Source of the DNA: Halocafeteria seosinensis
Lineage: Eukaryota; Sar; Bigyra; Bicosoecida
Length of the DNA stretch: 12,359 nucleotides
Assembly (NCBI GenBank): GCA_001687465.1
Contig: LVLI01001447.1
Coordinates: forward strand, 1-12,359
Direction: 5' to 3'
The notes under the pieces are model-generated. The model had not been told where the DNA came from. It made no database searches and worked only from the letters and a program-made list of their open reading frames with translations. Positions 1 through 9,800 of the stretch are shown here, piece by piece (within the stretch, counting starts at the first letter, position 1; every line of letters starts with the position of its first letter). A program made the position numbers and the translations under genes.

Positions 1-32
1 CTCTTTTTCCTAAAGGGTTAATAGCTACAGGT

Positions 33-180
33 ATTACTCCTACTCCCATGTAATATCCCTCTGACGGGTCGAACATACTCCCACTCCTTCGATATCGTGC
101 TTTCGTCACCTCAAGCTACTCCCACTCCTTCACAAATCCTCTTCACAGAATCAAACGCACTCCCACTCTCTTGGTTGCGT
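33..180. repeat. 41-nt-phased array of a short pyrimidine core
   Basis: Four copies of a core close to ACTCCYACTC begin at 36, 77, 118 and 159, so they are exactly 41 nt apart three times running. Only the first 10-13 nt of each unit are conserved. The linkers between them differ from one another. The array runs directly into the better-conserved 74-nt repeat that starts at 182. The plus strand carries almost only C, T and A in the core. No function can be read from it; old minisatellite decay or a row of binding sites are both possible. Confidence 0.75.
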
Positions 181-181
181 T

Positions 182-510
182 GAACATACTTCCACTCCTT
201 GAATTGTCTGTCCCAGGCACTCTTTGCGACATACTCCTACTCCCGTGAATGCACTCCTTGAATTTTCTCTCCAAGGCACTCTTTGCGACATACTCCCACT
301 CCCGTGATTCTGTTGAACATACTCCCACTCCTTGAATTGTCTGTCCAAGGCACTCTCTGCAACATACTCCCACCCGTGATTGTGTTGAACATACTCCCAC
401 TCCTTGAATTTTCTCTCCAAGGCACTCTTTGCGACATACTTCCACTCCCGTGATTCTGTTGAACATACTCCCACTCCTCGATTTGTCTGTCAGGGACATA
501 CTCCCACTCG
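182..510. repeat. Minisatellite, about 74-nt unit with alternating A and B variants
   Basis: Successive units begin at 182, 251 (lacking its first part), 315, 387 and 461. The full unit is about 72-74 nt and contains two pyrimidine cores, spaced 29 and 45 nt alternately. After the shared GAATT the units carry alternately GTCTGT (182, 315, 461) and TTCTCT (251, 387), so the true repeat is a dimer of about 146 nt. Unit lengths of 69, 64, 72 and 74 nt are not multiples of three. The long minus-strand reading frames across the array are therefore most likely a by-product of its composition and not a repeat protein. Confidence 0.85.
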
Positions 511-739
511 GATATATACTCTTCTCGGAAACTGAAGTGTGACACTTCCACAAGACTGCTGCTCTTACCTGTGCAAAATGTTTTTTTCCCTCAATCAACA
601 AGGTCATATGAATAAGCGACTGTATTTCTTGAAGTGTTGTGTATTTCCGAGATTGCGGCAAAACAATTGTTGGAGTACCAATACATGTAGGGGAAACTGG
701 GGAGCAAATGCGGAGTCACGTGCGCACTCTGAGTCGAGG

Positions 740-1130
740 GACGCTCCCACTTACTCCTACTCTGTTCTCCGAGCTCAACCTACTCTTGCTCCTATACTCC
801 TCCTACTCTTCCACCCTTAGTTCAACTTACTCCTACTCTGTTCTCTCCGAGTTCAACCTACTCTTACTCCTCATACTCCTACTCTTCCACCCCAAGTTCA
901 ACCTACTCTTCCTCCTCATAGTCCTACTCTGAGTTCAACCTACTCTTACTTCACATACCTACTCTGACACTCTTAGTTCAACCTACTCCTACTCTTTCAA
1001 TATTTGCCCAACACTCTTACTCTTTAGTTTTCCGCTGTTAGCGCCCCATACTCTGAGTCTTTGGCGTCTGTTCTTCGACGAGATACTCCTACTCTTCAGG
1101 CTGAGAGCTACTCCTTAGCCGCTGTTACTC
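740..1130. repeat. Degenerate CT-rich tandem repeat, TACTCY-based
   Basis: This stretch is dominated by TACTCC and TACTCT hexamers and by the recurring phrase GTTCAACCTACTC (near 852, 895, 933 and 976). Loose units of about 65-90 nt begin near 764, 840 and 931, and decay continues to about 1130. The strand bias is the same as in the 33-510 array, and the hexamer core is shared, so the two blocks are probably one repeat family separated by about 230 nt of unrelated sequence (511-739). Open frames inside it are composition artefacts rich in Leu, Ser and Tyr. Confidence 0.75.
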
Positions 1131-1141
1131 TTGCTCTATTC

Positions 1142-1222
1142 AAAAAAAAAAATTCTCCTCCGGAGGTTACTCTTACTCTGCCTGCTCTGAGGGACTCAGA
1201 GTAACTGGTGGGACTCAGAGTA
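1142..1222. repeat. A11 tract, 10-bp palindrome and 13-nt direct repeat
   Basis: An 11-A run lies at 1142-1152. It is followed by the perfect palindrome CCTCCGGAGG at 1157-1166 and by two identical copies of GGGACTCAGAGTA at 1191-1203 and 1210-1222. The repeat contains CAGAGTA, the reverse complement of the TACTCTG motif that dominates upstream, so the repeat motif changes strand just after the palindrome. The group sits about 240-320 nt upstream of the first gene's start codon. Any regulatory role is conjecture. Confidence 0.6.
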
Positions 1223-1390
1223 CCTTGAGCCGTGCTCCAATGTATGGATTTGCAACGTACAAACTGTCGTATCTTTGCAGGACCTGAATATGCACACATG
1301 TAAAGGCAACCTCATACGATTGTTTGCGCACTACTATTTGACTAGATTGGATACGAACCCTTAGCCGTGCTTCAGTAATTCCGCCGCCAG

Positions 1391-1461
1391 GTACAGTATA
1401 CAGTAGTATACACCTAAAACGCTTTGTACGCGCTCTTGCTTGTTCTTTGTTGAGCCATCAG
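1391..1461 (+). other. Possible 5'-leader intron of the 1463-5008 gene
   Basis: A donor-like CAG/GTACAG at 1388-1396 and an acceptor CATCAG ending at 1461, preceded by a T-rich tract, would bound a 71-nt intron ending one base before the ATG at 1463. The size matches the introns of the neighbouring gene, but the donor lacks the G at +5 seen in all of those. Inside it lies a perfect inverted repeat, GTATAC-AGTA-GTATAC (1396-1411), which could equally be a promoter element. The frame upstream has a stop at 1362 and no ATG, so this would be a leader intron, not coding. Confidence 0.25.
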
Positions 1462-1462
1462 G

Positions 1463-4400
1463 ATGCAGCATGTCAGAAAGGCCAAGAAGGCTCTGCGGAA
1501 GCTAGGCGAGACCACCCCAGAAAGAACCCCCATGTTAGCGGGGACCCATGAAACTGGACATGCGGGTCCATCATGCTACGACCATGCCAGTGAAGACCCC
1601 GAGAAGGGCATCTGGGTTCCTGAGGAACGGCCCACACGACGACCAAAGCGCAACAGAAACAAGCTAGTCGCGTTTTCCCTTTCCAGTACTTATTGCGAAA
1701 TTCCCGCAACCCCCAGCAACCATCGCCCAGAGTCGCCAGATGCATGCAACTCCCCTCCTCAGAACTGCGTTGAAGAAAGTTCGATTACCTGCAGCAGTCC
1801 CGGTACTGCGAGCCCCCAGCGAGACAGCGACGAAAACACGTCGAAACTTTGGGTCACTTCTCTTGGGAACGTTAAGTTAGATCAAAACCAGAGCTCTTCG
1901 TATAAATTTTTCGAACCAAGATGGGTATGGAACATATGCTTGCCGCTGCCTACAGAGGACGACCAGACGAAGAAAGAGAAAACTGTAGAAGAGCGATTCA
2001 TTGATGATTACCCAGATGAAGCACTCGAAAGCAAGAAGCTCGAAACCCGAAAAGCGGTGCACGGTTTTGAACGGAACGATTTTGCTGAAAACGGAGACAG
2101 CAAGCACCCCGATACTGAAAGACATGTGTTTGGAGACAGTGAGGAACTCGCAAGGCATTCCCGGGGCCATGTGTCCGAAGGCAAGTCTATGACGCAAGAA
2201 TCTACACGCAACATTGAACTTGGTAGTTTACGCGGAGCTACAAACGGTATTGCGAGTACGGATGTCCACGCAAGGACCCTAGGAAGCCACTGCTCCGAGG
2301 GAGTCAGCAATGAAGAGGAAGCTGAAACTGATGTGAACCGAACTTCCCAATTAGAGAATATGTCGAAGAATGAAGATTCTCATATAATTCTTAATATGGA
2401 CAACGCATCTTTTTCTCCGACGCATTTTGAAAACAAGCTCCACAATGCAGAGAAGAGCCCTCAGCCTGAGAGCGACGAATTTGGTCCCTCTTATTTGTGC
2501 ATGGTCTGGAGAGAAATTGATTGTGATGATCCAAATTTGACTGTGGAACCATACTTACAGAGTGCCGACATTGTTTTGATCAGTATTGACGCCAAGGCAA
2601 ATGACCCCGCATGGATTGACTGCGCGGAATTCTGGATGAAAGAGGCCTTAGACTCGAACATTGGAAATCTCTATGGTATTGTGTTCCTCGTGCAAACTGC
2701 GTATAATTCGGCGCTTCCTGAAAACTTTTTCCAGGTAATTAAGAATATACGCCGAAAGTTTGAGTTTAAAGGGGCTGTTATCGCTCACGCCTTGCATAAA
2801 GGGGGCTGCGAAAGCGGGGCAAATAAAGGAAGCATGTTCACCAAAGAGAACTTCGAAGCCGTCGTTGATATCAGTATTTCCTACATAATGAAGTGCTGCC
2901 AAAAATCGGTTCTTTCCCTTCGGTACAGTTCTACGGAGTACGTGAACAAGAGGCAAAGCGATGCGTCCTTTATAAGCGACGACTTTTACAAGGTGAAAGT
3001 GAGTAAGAATCCCGTTCGAGTATTGCGTCAGTGTGATTCTACGACTGTTCCACAATCAGAAATGCAAGTTAGGCATATTCATCGATACAACGAGGTTATT
3101 CTAGCCTCTGAAGGGTTCACGACGTTTTCTGATCACGTAAGCGACGAGCACACAAGCGTAAAGACTGCGATCTGGGACTACAAGGATTTTGAGTACATGC
3201 GTTTCAGTTTTCTCTTCTTTGTTGAGGCTTTATCGAATATGATATTATTCGTTTATGTATATCGGGCAATTGTGCGGTGGATAGGCGGTACATTCAGCTC
3301 AGTTCTCCGGGGTTGTTGTTCGTGGGATGTCACTCAGCTGGGATTCAAGTACATAGAACGTGGAAATAAGAAGTCGGCTCGTCAGCGTGAGTTTACCGAT
3401 ACATCAGAGGTGAATAAATTGAGAAAGCCACCCAATCCTGGTGGCAGTTTGTACTTAATCTGGCATTTCTTGTGGTCACGCACAAGACTTAGCCACAAGA
3501 GATCGTGTTGGGGTGCGGGAAAGGGTCTGTTTGTTCGAAATCCTTGGCAAGCAGTGGCTCGACAGACAACCACTGGTCACCCGGTAGCCCTAAATGATAG
3601 AGACGATTGGAGCTGTACTACGAGATGCAAGTTTCTTGGGCTATTTTTCATGCACTGTGTAAGTGCAGCACTCATGGGGTTTGCCATTTACTACTCTTTT
3701 CGAGAATTCGCGGATCACTCAACCAGTCACATTTTTACAACCACAGCTCACCGTTATATTACTCTTTTCGCGGGGGTGTGCCTACTATACGCAGCTTGGT
3801 CGGCCACCTTCGTTTTTCCGAATCAGGCCTCAAGAGTCCGACAGTGCAGTACACTCGCTGTTTCGAAAACGCGAGAAGATCTGGCCGAACGATCTAAATT
3901 GATAGAGAGAGTGCACCTACGGGAACTACAGCAGGGTGGGAATATCCTGAAGCAAAGTGTCAGCTCGCTGTTGTACCAGATTGGACTTGATAAATATGTC
4001 ACAACGGAAGAAGTCGAAAATAGCATTGTTGCAAAAGCGCGGAAGAGTCTGTCGGGCTACAGGAGAAACGTTGCTCTTGCATATGGTGCTGTAGTGGTGG
4101 CGCTACATACTGGTACCGCGATCATCTCTCGCATATGGTATGGGAAACCACTAGGCATGGAGGGGGTGTCATCCTTCGATACGGTAATACTGTGGGCTAT
4201 GCGTCTTGGTAGTGGTGTCCTGATGGGAGTTGCCGTCTTTATGATACTCTACCTCGCTGGCGGCACGGCTGCAATGTGTCTGGAGACAATGAAGGCTGTA
4301 ACGAAACTTCTCGCTATGAAGAAGAAAACAAGCGAAAATCCAACACAGGAGGGCGAAAATTATGAGCACGAGACGCGACAATGCTGTGGAACTTACAGCC

Positions 4401-5008
4401 AGAGGACGACGAAACCTACACCATTTAATGTGCTACCAGTGATCCCACTAAACATATATGCCTGGATACATATCAGACAAAATTTATTTTACCTTACCCA
4501 GGCAGCTTTTGCGGAGTCAAGCTTCGTTCTTTTGCTTCCGGTTATGATGATAGCATTTGCCATCGGCCACCTAATTCTGGTGGCAGTGAAAGGTGACAAC
4601 ATAGCATTGAGTGGTGCAGTAGTGACGGACGCTGTGTATGCAGCATTAACACTGCTGTTTGTTTGCTTTAAAGCCTCGAGGCTGCAGAGAGAGCATACTC
4701 AACAAGTGCGTCTACTTGGAAACCACCAAACTGCAGTAGGACAGCTAGAGGACCATCTCCGGCGTTTACATATTCGCAAGAATCATGATGCATGGATGAG
4801 ACAAACAGGAACTGTAGAAACTCTCCAGCAGACATCCAAAGCTCTAGCAATTGTCAGGGAGACGGTGCGGGACACCGTTCTCGGATTGACAGTTTGGCCA
4901 GGGATTCTTTTATCACAAAGATTGCTGCTTTCTATTATCTTCGGTTTCTTCACAGTCTTGTCTACTATATTAGGATACACATCGGATTATTTTAGTCATA
5001 AGCTTTAG
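1463..5008 (+). CDS. Large multi-pass membrane protein with possible degenerate GTPase-like domain, unrecognised family
   Basis: This is a single uninterrupted reading frame of 1181 codons. The ATG at 1463 is the first after an in-frame TGA at 1451 and has A at -3. I do not recognise the family. Residues 1-335 are polar, rich in Ser, Glu and Asp, and probably disordered. Residues about 338-485 look globular. The run MVWREID, then ADIVLISIDA, then an amphipathic stretch and YGIVFLVQTAYNS, resembles in order the switch-II strand, the next strand and the NKxD strand of a Ras-like GTPase. The P-loop, DxxG and NKxD residues are absent, so if the fold is right it would not be a normal GTP switch. 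About eight hydrophobic helices follow near residues 580-606, 724-745, 763-785, 869-893, 907-938, 1018-1046, 1054-1072 and 1144-1175. Charged helical loops lie at about 790-865 and 1075-1140. The C-terminus ends just after the last helix. A receptor or channel of gustatory-receptor-like topology is a guess only. The contrast with its intron-rich neighbour is notable. Confidence 0.88.
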   Translation: MQHVRKAKKALRKLGETTPERTPMLAGTHETGHAGPSCYDHASEDPEKGIWVPEERPTRRPKRNRNKLVAFSLSSTYCEIPATPSNHRPESPDACNSPPQNCVEESSITCSSPGTASPQRDSDENTSKLWVTSLGNVKLDQNQSSSYKFFEPRWVWNICLPLPTEDDQTKKEKTVEERFIDDYPDEALESKKLETRKAVHGFERNDFAENGDSKHPDTERHVFGDSEELARHSRGHVSEGKSMTQESTRNIELGSLRGATNGIASTDVHARTLGSHCSEGVSNEEEAETDVNRTSQLENMSKNEDSHIILNMDNASFSPTHFENKLHNAEKSPQPESDEFGPSYLCMVWREIDCDDPNLTVEPYLQSADIVLISIDAKANDPAWIDCAEFWMKEALDSNIGNLYGIVFLVQTAYNSALPENFFQVIKNIRRKFEFKGAVIAHALHKGGCESGANKGSMFTKENFEAVVDISISYIMKCCQKSVLSLRYSSTEYVNKRQSDASFISDDFYKVKVSKNPVRVLRQCDSTTVPQSEMQVRHIHRYNEVILASEGFTTFSDHVSDEHTSVKTAIWDYKDFEYMRFSFLFFVEALSNMILFVYVYRAIVRWIGGTFSSVLRGCCSWDVTQLGFKYIERGNKKSARQREFTDTSEVNKLRKPPNPGGSLYLIWHFLWSRTRLSHKRSCWGAGKGLFVRNPWQAVARQTTTGHPVALNDRDDWSCTTRCKFLGLFFMHCVSAALMGFAIYYSFREFADHSTSHIFTTTAHRYITLFAGVCLLYAAWSATFVFPNQASRVRQCSTLAVSKTREDLAERSKLIERVHLRELQQGGNILKQSVSSLLYQIGLDKYVTTEEVENSIVAKARKSLSGYRRNVALAYGAVVVALHTGTAIISRIWYGKPLGMEGVSSFDTVILWAMRLGSGVLMGVAVFMILYLAGGTAAMCLETMKAVTKLLAMKKKTSENPTQEGENYEHETRQCCGTYSQRTTKPTPFNVLPVIPLNIYAWIHIRQNLFYLTQAAFAESSFVLLLPVMMIAFAIGHLILVAVKGDNIALSGAVVTDAVYAALTLLFVCFKASRLQREHTQQVRLLGNHQTAVGQLEDHLRRLHIRKNHDAWMRQTGTVETLQQTSKALAIVRETVRDTVLGLTVWPGILLSQRLLLSIIFGFFTVLSTILGYTSDYFSHKL

Positions 5009-6845
5009 GACAACCCGGATGGTTGAACTCAGACCAAGAATATGCACATTGAAGCAAAACTATCTAAAAGGTAACACATACAGACAGCTGTATACGGCTG
5101 GATTCCTGTTGTGGAGTTTTGCTAATTATGCAGACCAAATTCTTGGAGTCCCAATCTCCTGAAGTTCAGCTCGTCTTCCTGCAACACTTGGTTGCATACC
5201 CTGGTAAGACGGCAACACCGCTCCAAGGGTTGAGTATCGTCAAAAGTGTCGCAACAACTATTCTGCGCAATCCCGTTACTACGTGACGGATACAGGCTGC
5301 ATGACGACCACGTACCTAGGACGCAATACTTTTAGTGTACTTTCCGCCTAATGGCGCCTCAAGAAAGCGCCCCATGCAGTTGATCTCCTGCCCTGCTTCG
5401 TCCTTATAGTCTTCGTTATAGAGCTGAAGTGAATAACCACTGGGTTACCGCACGAAGAACGTAATTCCCATCGTTTTCACTGCTCTTGATTAAGTATTCT
5501 GAGACCAAAATTCCAGTGAGATAGATTCTTCGGAATACATCATATGATCACGCAAATTTTAGAGTGCAACACTTCGCGGTCTCCATGATTTAGCCCATTT
5601 ATTAAATCAATCGGTGCTTGATACCACCAGCGTGTTAAGCGGTGCTCCGACGTAAAACATTTTCCCGTGGCCATTCACCCGACACGGTGAGCCAAAACTC
5701 GCGTGAAAATAGTGAAAACCTATCTAGTTAGTACGTCCATAAAGACCGTCCGACAAAGGATAGTCACTACTGAACGAAGGCTGCAACAACTCGGATAAGG
5801 TGTATCGTCGTTGAATCGCATGAACGATTATAAAGAATTCTAGTAACCCAATGGGTGTACTGGCATTGCTGTTGTCGGAACAAATTCAGCAAAACTTTCG
5901 GTTTGAAGAGCTGATTCGCCGAAAAATGATCCAATACCTCCCCATCGGGGGGATCAAGATAGTCAAAAGTTGCTCGAACGCACTTGAAGAGAGAAATTTT
6001 AACCGTGAAATGAGGGTTAGCTTCAGGTTGAGGCATTGATGGAAGTTACAGCTTCGATTCGGTACACGTTGCATTGTTGGTCCCTTCAACAATGGTGTTC
6101 CCAGCAGAGATTTCCTGGCAAGGGTTGAATACCACACACACTGGCAAGGTGCCTTTTCATTGATACGTAGTTGCGTTGGCCGCACCCCAAGCAATTTCCG
6201 TAGAGCTTTTGTAGTATGAAAAAAGTTTGTGCAGTCAAACTGAAAGTACTGTCAGACTCATTGGTAGAAGCACCCCAGACAAGGTCCCCAGCTTCAAAAC
6301 TGGCTTGCGACCGGCTTCCAGCTTGTCACCATCCGAGGTGACCGCTGGCAGCTTTTACAGTCCATGCACGTGAATTCTTGAGTTGTTAATTCGGTCGATA
6401 CTTAGAGCACGAAGCCCCTACTTAACAGTTACGATCTCATAGTATAGCACAGATTGTCCTCGTTCAATTTTACAAAGTTGTGTAATTGTAGACCAACAAG
6501 AAGCGCGCGTGCCGCGGTCGGCAATTTTTTGACCGCTGATTATTAACCAACACGAACGGCAAGACTACAGTTCTGGTTCAGTATGTATCCTAACTCTCTC
6601 CAGTGTAAGATTTTTGCCGCGTCTTCATTTCTGAGGCGATGCCAAAATAGAGCATCGGACCTCGAAGTGTGACTTGGGGCGTCCTTCGGGGCATCATTGG
6701 CGGTGACAGGCTCGGTGCCAATGTCCAAGGGAACTTCGCTTCCTCGTTCACATTGGATGCAACCGGCGCACTTTTGACAAGATGCTACTCGTTCGCTTCA
6801 TGGTCATATTGTTGTATGTATCACAGTTTGACCACTCGCAAGAAA
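5009..6845. other. Gene-free interval between the two membrane-protein genes
   Basis: No convincing gene is visible. Frames of 60-100 codons exist on both strands, mainly minus-strand frames at 5767-6036 and 5886-6194, but they overlap one another, lack recognisable motifs and are interrupted by stops. A minus-strand run at about 6244-6355 faintly recalls a retroelement protease, which would suit a decayed transposable element, but I cannot support that firmly. The interval must hold the 3' end and polyadenylation site of the first gene and the promoter of the second. I could not place either. A 6-bp inverted repeat, GCGGTC/GACCGC (6514-6519 and 6531-6536), flanks a T-run. Confidence 0.5.
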
Positions 6846-9800
6846 ATGACCGAAAATTTCTTTGAATCACCGCACGTTGTCGAGCGCCCTAACATTGAAA
6901 AGCAGCAGGTAAGCAAACTATTACGCCGGCGATCGCCGATCACGGATTATTGCATGAAGTAGTTTTATCCTCCACGTTTCAATTGTGCTGCAGAATGTTC
7001 CAATGCTGTACAAACAAAATCGAAGGCAAGTCACGGCCTCCTTCCTAGTAGCTGCTGGAATGTGGGGGGCGTTTTTTGGACTTCTGAAATTTGAAATAAT
7101 TCGCGACTTTGTCCAATTCTTTGCATTGTTCTTCGGTAACATCTCTGCAAAAAGCATGGAGCAGGCGAAACATTCATACGGCCGCGTTTTTGGAGTTGCT
7201 GCTGTAGACTACCACATGGTGGACAATCAAGTCAACCCTTACAGCGTCATGGAGGCTCTACTGACGTTGAGTATTGTCTTGGGAATCTTAATGTGCTGCT
7301 GCAGCACGCAAGCATTAGGGGCAGGACCGGTACGTTGGGAAGGTACGTAGTGTATGCTTCCTTTCCAACCTGTGCTACTGCTAGCCTCTTGCAGACCTGG
7401 GTTATGGGTGGAAATCATGACCGATATAGCTTTGGCAAGACGGTGTGCTTCCTGACATGTATGGTAACGATCTCCACCTTTTATCTTCCAGTCATGCGGG
7501 GGTTGTTGGAGATGGTCGTCTGCGGACCGTCCTTTACGCGGGTGAGTAGTTATTCTCTGTTACATTTGGTTAGTATATTTTGGAATTCTATTCAATGGGC
7601 AATGACCAAGCAGGCGCTGGTTCAAGAGAATTTTTTTAATTCTGAAGAAGTGATCGGAGACCTCAATGTAAATGATTTGAACGAGACCGAATCGAGCGAA
7701 CCTAATCAATGTTTATTGTTGGCGGAGGCGCTCAATAATGGCGTGTCGGATGCGGATATCATCGACCGTACCTATACAGAGCAGTTTCAGAATCAAACCC
7801 TAGTGGTCGATTTTGGTGACTGTAGTTGCCACGAGTGGAGTAAGTACTACCACAATAGTGTATATGCCCTATTCCGCCAAGTTCAGTTAATTTTTGGATC
7901 TCACAGGCGAAGCTCCAGCTCCGTTCTTTCTAGTTGTAATTCTTCTCTGTTGGTTAATCTGTTGCCCGATATGCTATCAAAATCTGATTGGAGATGCAAA
8001 GCCATACGGCAGTGAAGAGGATAAGAACGGTCGCTACAATGAAGAAGGAATTCTGGTAGAATACACAGAAGACCAGTAAGCTCACCAGATCGACGGAATT
8101 TGAAGAACACTATGCTGTCGTCTTACAATAACGTAATCACTCAGGTACATCGCCGATTTAAGAAGTGGAGCGGAACAACTTCGAAATCCGGCCCATTTTT
8201 TGTACGTGGAATGTAAACATTGAATAGAGAAACTGGGAGGATCATTGTACTATGTTAATGCGGAGTGCAGATACAGTGGCTATCGACCAGACTGGGCATA
8301 TCATAAAATAGTGATGATGCTGGCGAAGGCCTTCCTCGTTGGAGCTGTCATCATACCCTATGACAAGCCCGTCGACCAATCGATTGCATGTCTGTTTGTA
8401 TTTTTGAGTCTGGGCGGTCTGCTGTATTTCTCCCCCCACTTCATCGATGCTAGCGGTACGTTCACGAGTTGATCAGCTGGGTTGTCAAACAGTTGAAATA
8501 GTTGTGGGTTTGCAGATTCGGCTGTTTACATCCTCGGCTTGGTATCTACCATAATAGTCCTATTCTTCGTTGCAATATCAGCTTCAGTCGACTCGAGCTC
8601 TGTCGATGAAGCTGTTTCTTCAATCGTGATAGCGACCGCAACAATATATTTAGCAAGCGTCACGGCGGTCACACTATGGGATGTACGAGTTGTCCGGGGA
8701 TGGATGAAAACAATTATGGGAAGACTTCAATTTAGCGATGCGACAAAGAAAATTGAAGGCTCGGCTAGATCCATTATTCCTCAGTGGGACCTGGCCGCAG
8801 AGATCAAGCGCAGGGTGTGGCAGCCGTTCTGGGAAGCGGTTCTCCTAGAGGAAGGAAGAATTTATGCAGAAAGAGTGATGGAGATGGAACGAGAGTCCAC
8901 CCAGTGGGGTCATCAGAAGATTCTCGAACATTGGCAAAATTCAACGGATCCCGAAAACGTCACACTACGTAATTACTTGATGGAAACTTTGGAAGGAGTC
9001 GACGTATATTATAATGAAACTGTAGGTACTACTATTCAAGACTACAGTTGTACTGCAAAATTGTGTTACCTATTCAACATACTTCATTCTGTCAGAGTTT
9101 TTCTCATGATATGGAGGTAGCAGCGGAGAATCAGCAGGCGCGGAAGAGAGATGTTACGAAAAGTGATTCGGTACCAAGTCCGCCGGTGAAAGGGCTGCTG
9201 AGCACCATAGCAGGTGCAATATTTGGATCCAGTGACAAATCACGAAGTGTGCCTCGTCAATACCGAAAGCAGGATGTAGATGGAGGCAGTGGTCGTACTA
9301 GACAGAGGGACATTGTCAGTACCTACTTTGGGAAACTTAGCATTAAGTGGTATCCGTTTCATGCTATTTTCACTTATGATGACACGGGAGAACAAAAACA
9401 CATATGGGAAGGTAAGGTACCTGTGCTTATCCCACTCCCACATGAATACAGTACTCATTTTCGCGGGCCACCTCAGACAAAACACATGAACTCCTTCAAA
9501 TCAATGAGAGTCCTGAAATTCAGCGACGGCGAAAGATTCGACAGCAGCTGCGAACATTGCATGGGAAAACGATTACATTTTACTATGAAAAGTGGAGAAC
9601 GTTTAAAAATATACCGGATGGAAAGCAAACGTGGAACGAGCGGACTACGTACCATCATCGGGATGACCTCGGACGGACGTGGTCCACTCACCAAGACAGA
9701 CGGAGGAGCCGACAGTTGTATTCAGATGTTCGGGTACTTCTTCGATTTAGCAAAGGTAGATTGAGTGTGAATACGAAAGGAGGACAAGCCATCAAAGATG

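Noticed and set aside
33-510. CRISPR-like array, because short cores alternate with unlike spacers
   Set aside because: The cores are only about 10-13 nt and simple in composition. The spacing changes to 29 and 45 nt, and the flanking genes are eukaryotic with introns. No cas genes are present.
143-661. Three overlapping minus-strand frames over the left repeat that translate into repeated peptides (WEYV, GSMF, GVCS)
   Set aside because: The repeat lacks stops in all minus frames, and unit lengths are not multiples of three, so no single frame keeps a repeat protein. There is no start context or other coding sign.
5851-6039. Small plus-strand gene of 62 codons
   Set aside because: It has no domain and no partner exons, and it overlaps minus-strand frames of similar size. 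Its length is within chance.
6669-6845. Extending the second gene upstream to 6669
   Set aside because: That frame opens with GTG, not ATG. The in-frame ATGs are at 6816 and 6846, and only 6846 has a good context. The upstream sequence looks non-coding.
9412-9764. Continuing the frame ending at 9764 as the true coding frame (LIPLPHEYSTHFRG and onward)
   Set aside because: Splicing 9412-9476 moves to the other frame, giving DKTHELLQINESPEIQRRRK and a continuous charged helix through 9857. That is longer and joins onward exons, whereas the frame ending at 9764 leads nowhere.
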